Assembly (NCBI GenBank): GCA_031292735.1
Contig: JARLGP010000034.1
Coordinates: 1-13,354, forward strand
Reading direction: 5' to 3'
Origin: Holophaga sp.
GTDB lineage: Bacteria; Acidobacteriota; Holophagae; Holophagales; Holophagaceae
DNA: 13,354 nt
The notes beneath the pieces were generated by a model. It was given only the letters and a program-made list of their open reading frames with translations. It had not been told where the DNA came from and searched no databases. Positions within the stretch are counted from its first letter, which is position 1. Every line of letters starts with the position of its first letter. Shown here piece by piece: positions 9,349 to 13,354 of the stretch. A program made the position numbers and the translations under genes.

Positions 9349-9828
9349 TTAATGCTGGATGGACGCCTGGTATGTGCGGTCGATCTGGGCGAGATGGGCG
9401 TCCAGATGGCCCACGTAGGTTTCCAGCCATTGCTCCAGGGTGATCTTGCCCCGCTCGGAATGCACGGCGAACTGTCCCCAGGCCGCCTCCGGCAGCGCCC
9501 GCAGCTGGCGGGCCATCATTTCCCGCAGCAGCCGGAACAGGTCCACCACCTCGTCCATGGGCTGGGCGCCCACCTCCAGGCTTCCGGCCCAGCGGTCCTG
9601 GTCGAAGGCCTGGATGCCCGCGCCGGATTCGGCGATGATGGTCCGGCCCCGCAGGTAGCCGTGCAGCTCGGCTTCCGCCAGGTGGAAGACGATGTCCTGG
9701 ATGCTCCATTTGTCCTTGCCGGGCTTGAAGTCCAGGCTCTCTTTGGGAACCTTCGCCAGGGCCGCCTTCAGCTGGGCCGGTCCCCTTGCATACTCCATTA
9801 GTAGCTCACCGCGGGCCGCTGGGTTCAT
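9349..9828 (-). CDS. DinB-superfamily metal-binding four-helix protein
   Basis: A 159-residue protein with the DinB/YfiT-type four-helix bundle pattern. It has WSIQDIVFHLAEAE (41-54) with H49, and a C-terminal YVGHLDAHLAQI (138-149) with H141 and H145. These three histidines match the metal triad of the family. Members include thiol transferases that use bacillithiol or mycothiol, and many of unknown function; nothing here decides the substrate. The ATG at 9828 has an almost perfect Shine-Dalgarno, GGAGGTGAT, at a good distance. That site lies within the 3' arm of a strong stem-loop (9833-9863), so translation may be gated. It stands between the transaldolase and the sensor kinase on the same strand. 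Confidence 0.82.
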   Translation of the reverse strand: MNPAARGELLMEYARGPAQLKAALAKVPKESLDFKPGKDKWSIQDIVFHLAEAELHGYLRGRTIIAESGAGIQAFDQDRWAGSLEVGAQPMDEVVDLFRLLREMMARQLRALPEAAWGQFAVHSERGKITLEQWLETYVGHLDAHLAQIDRTYQASIQH

Positions 9829-9832
9829 GCAT

Positions 9833-9863
9833 CACCTCCGGGCCGTTATACGCCCCGGAGGTG
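9833..9863 (-). promoter_or_regulatory. Stem-loop covering the dinB ribosome binding site; possible tal terminator
   Basis: CACCTCCGGG (9833-9842) is perfectly complementary to CCCGGAGGTG (9854-9863) around an 11-base loop. Read on the minus strand, the second half of the stem contains the GGAGGTG that serves as the Shine-Dalgarno of dinB. The hairpin starts 16 nt after the tal stop. There is no U run after it, so a simple intrinsic terminator is unlikely. Masking of the ribosome site or mRNA protection is more plausible. Confidence 0.5.
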
Positions 9864-9879
9864 CTGAATTCCAGGGGAA

Positions 9880-10527
9880 TCAGCGGCCGCTCTTCTTCCA
9901 GTCGGCCAGGAACCCTTCAATGCCCTTGTCGGTGAGGGGGTGGGCCAGCATCTGGTCGAACACCTTGGTGGGGATGGTGGCCACCTGGGCGCCGGCCAGG
10001 GCGGCCTCGGTGACGTGCCTGGGGCTGCGGATGGAGGCGGCCAGCACGTTGGTGGTCAGGTCATAGTTGGCGAAGATTTCCACCAGGTCCTGGATCAGCT
10101 CCATGCCCACCATATTGATGTCGTCCAGCCGGCCGACGAAGGGGGAGACGTAGGTCGCCCCGGCCTTGGCCGCCATGAGCCCCTGGGTGGCGCTGAAGCA
10201 CAGGGTCACGTTGGTCTTGATGCCCTCGGCCTTGAAGGCGTGGGTGGCCTTGAGGCCCTCGGCGGTGAGCGGCACCTTCACCACCACGTTGGGGTGGATC
10301 TTGGCCAGCAGACGGCCTTCCTTGATCATGGTCGGAGCATCCAGGGCGATGACTTCCGCCGAGATGGGACCGTTCACGATGCTGCAGATCTCCTCGATGA
10401 TCGATTCGAAGGGTTTGCCGGATTCCTTGGCGATGAGGCTGGGGTTGGTCGTCACTCCGTCCAGGATCCCCCACTCGTTGATACGCTTGATCTCGGCGAT
10501 GTTGGCGGTATCGATGAAGAATTTCAT
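9880..10527 (-). CDS. tal: Transaldolase, short TalC/MipB type
   Basis: A 215-residue TIM-barrel aldolase of the transaldolase/fructose-6-phosphate aldolase subfamily, full length. D6 (FFIDTA), TTNPSL (26-31) and the Schiff-base lysine K84 (VVVKVP) are present. Residues that separate the two activities point to transaldolase. The position that is Gln59 in E. coli fructose-6-phosphate aldolase is Glu here (E58, ISAEVIA), and the Tyr131 position is Phe (F130, YVSPFVGR). It would move dihydroxyacetone units between sugar phosphates in the non-oxidative pentose phosphate pathway, in the cytoplasm. GGAG lies six bases before the ATG at 10527. It diverges from thyX across a 186-nt gap. Confidence 0.92.
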   Translation of the reverse strand: MKFFIDTANIAEIKRINEWGILDGVTTNPSLIAKESGKPFESIIEEICSIVNGPISAEVIALDAPTMIKEGRLLAKIHPNVVVKVPLTAEGLKATHAFKAEGIKTNVTLCFSATQGLMAAKAGATYVSPFVGRLDDINMVGMELIQDLVEIFANYDLTTNVLAASIRSPRHVTEAALAGAQVATIPTKVFDQMLAHPLTDKGIEGFLADWKKSGR

Positions 10528-10713
10528 GGCTTTCTCCGGGGGGCGGGCGTTCTGGACAGCGCCCCGACCCGTTGCGGACGGCGGGCCAAGGCGCCGGGGT
10601 GCCTGCCAAGCAGATCCATTCTCGCAGATCCCGCTTGAAAATTGCCAGGATCCTTGCCGTCCGCGGACCGGCCCCCCCCGGTGAGGTTACACTTGGGCAG
10701 AACGGAGTTTTTC
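10528..10713. promoter_or_regulatory. Divergent intergenic region between tal and thyX
   Basis: These 186 nt must hold the promoters of both genes, but I see no strong sigma70 match for either. Visible structure: GCAGATCC occurs twice, 14 nt apart (10610-10617 and 10624-10631); GTCCGCGGAC is a perfect palindrome (10659-10668); ACCGG-CCCCCC-CCGGT can form a small hairpin with an all-C loop (10667-10682). A TTACACT that might act as a -10 lies at about 10687. The thyX ribosome site GGAG is at 10704-10707. Confidence 0.35.
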
Positions 10714-11394
10714 ATGGCGCAGATCGAATTTTCCGTGCTGGATCGAGGCTTTGTGAAGCTGATCGATCATATGGGCTCGGATCTCAGCGTGGTGAACGCC
10801 GCCCGGGTCTCCTTTGGCAAGCGCAAGGAGGTGTTCGATGCGGCCGACAGCAAGCTGATCGGCTACCTGGCCGAGCACGACCACACCTCGCCCTTCCGGC
10901 ACACGGCCATGACCTTCCATGTGAAGGCCCCCATCTTCGTGTTCCGGCAGTGGATGAAGCACCGGATCGCCAGCGAGTTCAACGAGATCTCCGGTCGCTA
11001 CGTGGAATTCACCGAGAACGAGTTCTATGTGCCGGAGACCTTCCGGCGCCAGGCCAAGGTCAACAAGCAGGGTTCCGAAGGGGAGGTGGACGGGGCCGCG
11101 GGAGTCCAGGCCCGGGAGCTGTTCCTGGACGCCTGCCGCAACTCGGTGAAGCAGTACAAGGCCATGATCGCCCTGGGGGTGTGCCGGGAGCAGGCCCGCT
11201 GCGTGCTGCCCCTGGGGCTCTACTCCGAGGTCTACTGGACTGTCAGCCTCCAGGCCGCGGCCCATTTCATCCGGCTGCGCACCGACGGCCATGCCCAGTG
11301 GGAGATCCAGCAGTACGCCCAGGCGGTTCGCCAGGTGGTGCAAGGGGTCTTCCCGGAGGGCCTGAAGGCGCTGCTGCACGAGGGCGCGTCGTGA
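10714..11394 (+). CDS. thyX: Flavin-dependent thymidylate synthase ThyX
   Basis: A 226-residue enzyme that makes dTMP from dUMP with methylene-tetrahydrofolate, FAD and NADPH, in the cytoplasm. SPFRH (59-63), the signature region FRQWMKHRIASEFNEISGRY (77-96), the VNKQGS segment and ARCVLP followed by YSEVYWT are all typical of ThyX. In the signature the first Arg of the usual RHR is Lys (K82-H83-R84), and five residues separate R84 from N90-E91. S93, R95 and Y96 are kept. The C-terminal AQWEIQQYA has Gln where Arg is common. The ATG at 10714 follows GGAG by six bases; the frame is open upstream, but that part is not ThyX-like. It overlaps the next gene by 4 nt. Confidence 0.95.
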   Translation: MAQIEFSVLDRGFVKLIDHMGSDLSVVNAARVSFGKRKEVFDAADSKLIGYLAEHDHTSPFRHTAMTFHVKAPIFVFRQWMKHRIASEFNEISGRYVEFTENEFYVPETFRRQAKVNKQGSEGEVDGAAGVQARELFLDACRNSVKQYKAMIALGVCREQARCVLPLGLYSEVYWTVSLQAAAHFIRLRTDGHAQWEIQQYAQAVRQVVQGVFPEGLKALLHEGAS

Positions 11395-12599
11395 TCCTGC
11401 CGCCTCTCAATCCGGCCTTGCTCCATCTGGACACCGACCACCTCTGGCTCATGCACTGCGCCGACGGGCCGGTGTCGCGTTCGGCGGTGCGCCTGGTCCG
11501 GGACTTCATGCACAAGGAGCTTTGGCCCTGGGAACTGAACTGGGAGGAGGAGGTCCTGGGCATTCCCGCGGCGGTGCGCCAGGAAGCGGCCCGGCTGGTG
11601 GCGGGCGACGCGGCGGACATCAGCCTCACCCCCAACACCTCCTCGGGGATCGTCACCCTGGCCCAGGGCTTTCCCTGGCGTTCCGGGGACGAGGTGGTGG
11701 TGCCCCTGGGCGAATTCCCGGCCAATGTCTACCCCTGGAAGGCCCTGGAAAGCCGCAACATCGTGCTGCGCGAAGTGCCGCTCTGGGAGGGCCACCGGGC
11801 CGGCGCGTCCGGCTGGGCCAGCGCCCCGCCCTCCGCCGGGGACGAGCCCGAAGCCCGGCTCATCGATGCCCTGGGGGCCAGGACCCGGATGCTTTCGGTG
11901 TCCTGGATCCGCTTCCAGGACGGCTTGAAGCTGGACCTGCCCAAGCTGGGTTCGGCCTGCCGGCGGCGGGGCATCCACCTGGTGGTGGACGGCATCCAGG
12001 GCGCCGGCACCACCGTGCCCAACCTCTACGGGGCCAGCGCCTTCGTCACCGGCGGGCACAAGGGCCTGCTGGCGCCCCAGGGCCAGGGCTTCCTGTGGAC
12101 CGACCCCGGCTTCCGGCGCCAGCTCCTGCCGTCCGGCACCTGGCTGTCGGTGGAGGACGCGGGCAATCCCGACCGCCCGGCCACCGACTGCCAGCGCCCG
12201 TGGCTGGAGGACGGCCGCCGGCTGGAGCCCGGCGGGCCCAACGTGATGGGCTGCGTGGGATTGCTGGAGGCCCTGAAGACCCTGCATCTGCCAGGGGTTC
12301 CCGCCATTGCCGCCCACGTGCGGGCCCTGCAATCCGCCCTGCTGGACGCCCTGGCCGGCATTCCCGCCTGGGCCGGCGAGGTGCGCCGCCTGCGCGGCCT
12401 GCTGGAGCGGGACCGGCTGGGGCCGATCCTGGCCTTCCATCACGGCGCGCTCACCCCGGAGGGCCTGCAGGATCTCCTGCAGCGGGGCTTCCGCCGGGGC
12501 GTCTACGGTTCGGTGCGGGAGGGCTACCTGCGGGTGGCGTTCCACGGCTGGCACGAGGAGGCCGACCTGCACCGGGTGGTGGACTGGCTCAGGAGCTAG
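11391..12599 (+). CDS. Aminotransferase class V-fold PLP-dependent enzyme
   Basis: A 402-residue fold-type I PLP enzyme. NTSSGIVTLAQG near residues 80-95 fits the phosphate-binding loop. D200 in VVDGIQGAG pairs with the pyridine nitrogen, with Q203 three residues on. K224 in TGGHKGLLAPQG is the Schiff-base lysine. This pattern is that of class V (cysteine desulfurase, kynureninase, isopenicillin-N epimerase-like). The sequence does not show which, and I see no clear desulfurase cysteine loop, so the substrate is unassigned. It starts with GTG at 11391, overlapping the thyX stop as GTGA, so it is probably made from the same mRNA. The stop codon at 12597-12599 lies right at the boundary with a transposase remnant. 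The extreme C-terminus could therefore have been altered by that insertion, although the length is normal. Confidence 0.85.
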   Translation: MILPPLNPALLHLDTDHLWLMHCADGPVSRSAVRLVRDFMHKELWPWELNWEEEVLGIPAAVRQEAARLVAGDAADISLTPNTSSGIVTLAQGFPWRSGDEVVVPLGEFPANVYPWKALESRNIVLREVPLWEGHRAGASGWASAPPSAGDEPEARLIDALGARTRMLSVSWIRFQDGLKLDLPKLGSACRRRGIHLVVDGIQGAGTTVPNLYGASAFVTGGHKGLLAPQGQGFLWTDPGFRRQLLPSGTWLSVEDAGNPDRPATDCQRPWLEDGRRLEPGGPNVMGCVGLLEALKTLHLPGVPAIAAHVRALQSALLDALAGIPAWAGEVRRLRGLLERDRLGPILAFHHGALTPEGLQDLLQRGFRRGVYGSVREGYLRVAFHGWHEEADLHRVVDWLRS

Positions 12600-13088
12600 C
12601 CATCGTCCTGAGCGTCGATGAAAAGACTCAGATTCAGGCCTTGGACCGCAGCCAGCCAGGGCTTCCGCTGAAGAAGGGCCGCTGTGGCACGATGACCCAC
12701 GACTACAGGCGGAACGGCACAACCACGCTGTTCGCAGCCTTGAACACGTTGAATGGGACGGTGATTTCCGAGACAATGGCGCGGCATCGCCACGAAGAAT
12801 GGGTGAAATTTCTCAAGCGGTTGGACCGGGAGGCCCCGAAGAAGCTCGCCCTGGAGATCATCTGCGACAACTACGCCACGCATAAGCACTCGGCGGTCAA
12901 ATCCTGGCTGCAAGAGCACCCGTGGGTCCACGTCCACTTCACGCCCACCAGTTCCTCATGGCTCAATAGGGTGGAACGTTTTTCCCGAGACATCTCCGAG
13001 AACCGCATCGGTAAATGACATCCTTGCCAAGGTCACCCGGGCTCGGGAGATGCTGGACGCCACTCGTGGTACCGATATCGCTGAGTAG
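12600..13088 (+). pseudogene. IS630-family transposase remnant, N-terminus lost and internally deleted
   Basis: From about 12602 the sequence reads as the DDE domain of an IS630-type transposase. It has VLSVDEKTQIQALD (first Asp), QPGLPLKKGRCGTMTHDY, GTTTLFAALN, IICDNYATHKH (second Asp) and TPTSSSWLNRVERF (Glu). All three catalytic residues survive. The usual N-terminal helix-turn-helix part of about 150 residues is absent. The frame stops at 13016-13018 after ENRIGK. In the next frame, NDILAKVTRAREMLD, a typical IS630 C-terminal tail, runs to a stop at 13086-13088. So a stretch of roughly 40 codons has been deleted and the frame shifted at about 13008-13015. There is no start codon or ribosome site of its own. 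The left end abuts the aminotransferase stop. Confidence 0.88.
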
Positions 13089-13110
13089 AGACGAGATCTG
13101 CCTTGCTTTT

Positions 13111-13147
13111 CTCGGCGAACCTCGGCTACCTCGGCGTCCTCGGCGAT
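13111..13147. repeat. Four tandem CTCGGCGnn units, dispersed-repeat type
   Basis: CTCGGCGAAC, CTCGGCTAC, CTCGGCGTC and CTCGGCGAT follow each other with a 9-10 base period. On the minus strand they read as repeated CGCCGAGG followed by AGAAAAGCAAGG. This resembles a widespread family of short interspersed repeats that prediction programs often translate as AEDAEVRRE or RRGRRGSRG peptides. I recognise the pattern from memory only. It lies 22 nt beyond the transposase remnant. Confidence 0.5.
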
Positions 13148-13212
13148 AGGCATTTTCATTGATGCTACGGCGCATTGAACCTATGTGCCGCAATAGACCA
13201 GAATGAGCTTAT

Positions 13213-13248
13213 CGTCCAGAAGCAATGAACCTTCGCCACACCTGGACG
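13213..13248 (+). other. Stem-loop with 7-bp arms
   Basis: CGTCCAG (13213-13219) is perfectly complementary to CTGGACG (13242-13248) with a 22-base loop. Part of the right arm (GGACG) can instead pair with CGTCC at 13265-13269 in the loop of the downstream terminator-like hairpin. A 16-codon ATG frame (13203-13253) spans the stem but has no clear ribosome site. Confidence 0.4.
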
Positions 13249-13257
13249 GATGAAAAG

Positions 13258-13290
13258 CGGGGGGCGTCCGTTCCCCCGGATTGGTTTTTT
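13258..13290 (+). terminator. Candidate intrinsic terminator
   Basis: CGGGGG (13258-13263) pairs with CCCCCG (13273-13278) around a nine-base loop, followed after six bases by TTTTTT (13285-13290). The offset between stem and T run is longer than ideal, and the stem is short but all G-C. It could end transcription coming from thyX and the PLP gene, or be an attenuator for a gene beyond the window. Confidence 0.45.
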
Positions 13291-13354
13291 CTATCTAGGT
13301 TTCCAGCCGATGGAACTCATGTTTGGGTTCGGATCAAGGGTCCGGGGGAGGACG

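Larger units (their letters stand above)
13089..13354. other. Non-coding right edge: dispersed-type repeats and stem-loops
   Basis: No convincing protein gene is seen here on either strand. It contains four CTCGGCGnn-like units, two possible stem-loops and a terminator-like T tract (each listed separately). The base composition is more even than in the surrounding genes. The insertion-sequence right end may lie in the first hundred bases, but without the left end the terminal repeat cannot be identified. Confidence 0.5.

Noticed and set aside
9833..9863. Simple intrinsic terminator for tal
   Set aside because: The stem is strong but no U tract follows in the minus-strand reading, and its 3' arm is the dinB ribosome site.
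11522..12600. A plus-frame fusion protein joining the PLP-gene region to the transposase
   Set aside because: Upstream of 12600 that frame is a Gly/Pro/Arg-rich shadow of the PLP enzyme; only the transposase part resembles a real protein.
13111..13147. CRISPR-like repeats
   Set aside because: The units are only 9-10 bases long, directly adjacent and without spacers, and no cas genes are present.
12956..13193. Small minus-strand genes of 67-76 codons at the right edge
   Set aside because: Their translations are the known artefact of the CGCCGAGG repeat plus reversed transposase sequence, with no ribosome site.

Overview
The window is GC-rich bacterial DNA (roughly 70 % by eye) with dense, closely packed genes. 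No rRNA or tRNA gene is visible, so the host can only be guessed. A YgfK/selenium-dependent molybdenum hydroxylase pair, a biotin-type acyl-CoA carboxyltransferase, a short transaldolase and ThyX together suggest an anaerobic or facultative bacterium, perhaps of the Acidobacteriota (Holophagae/Geothrix type). That is a low-confidence guess.

Layout. Nine genes from base 1 to about 10.5 kb lie on the minus strand. In transcription order they are: a transaldolase (9880-10527), a DinB-superfamily protein (9349-9828), a KdpD-type sensor kinase that lacks the usual KdpD N-terminal domain (7283-9277), its KdpE-type response regulator (6592-7293, overlapping by 11 nt), an acyl-CoA carboxyltransferase (4974-6512), a small secreted or periplasmic TPR protein (4366-4977, ATGA overlap), a CPBP-type membrane protease (3526-4362), a selenium-dependent xanthine dehydrogenase-like enzyme (665-3265) and the 5' part of ygfK (1-637, cut by the window edge). 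Sigma70-like promoters can be read in front of the carboxyltransferase (TTGGCC-18-TATAAT) and the dehydrogenase (TTGACC-17-TAGAAT). The second lies in a strikingly AT-rich island with a UP-like tract and an operator-like inverted repeat. So there are probably at least four transcription units: tal-dinB-kdpDE (possibly split), carboxyltransferase-TPR-CPBP, and xdh-ygfK, with the divergent thyX unit on the other strand.

On the plus strand, thyX (10714-11394) overlaps by 4 nt a class-V PLP enzyme (11391-12599). Immediately after the PLP gene comes a decayed IS630-family transposase (about 12600-13088). It keeps all three DDE residues but has lost its N-terminal third and carries an internal deletion with a frame change. 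The last 266 bases hold no convincing protein gene. They contain a run of CTCGGCGnn units that looks like a dispersed repeat, and a stem-loop series ending in a terminator with a T tract, arranged rather like an attenuator.

How it works together. The xdh-ygfK pair belongs to the purine/Se-Mo hydroxylase system known from E. coli (xdhD-ygfK region) and clostridia. The carboxyltransferase would work in propionyl/methylmalonyl-CoA metabolism with biotin subunits encoded elsewhere. The kinase/regulator pair is an orphan with respect to kdpFABC. I see no wholly new defence or mobile system here. The most unusual items are the truncated orphan KdpD, the Shine-Dalgarno-masking hairpin in front of dinB, the regulated-looking xdh promoter island, and the attenuator-like right edge.
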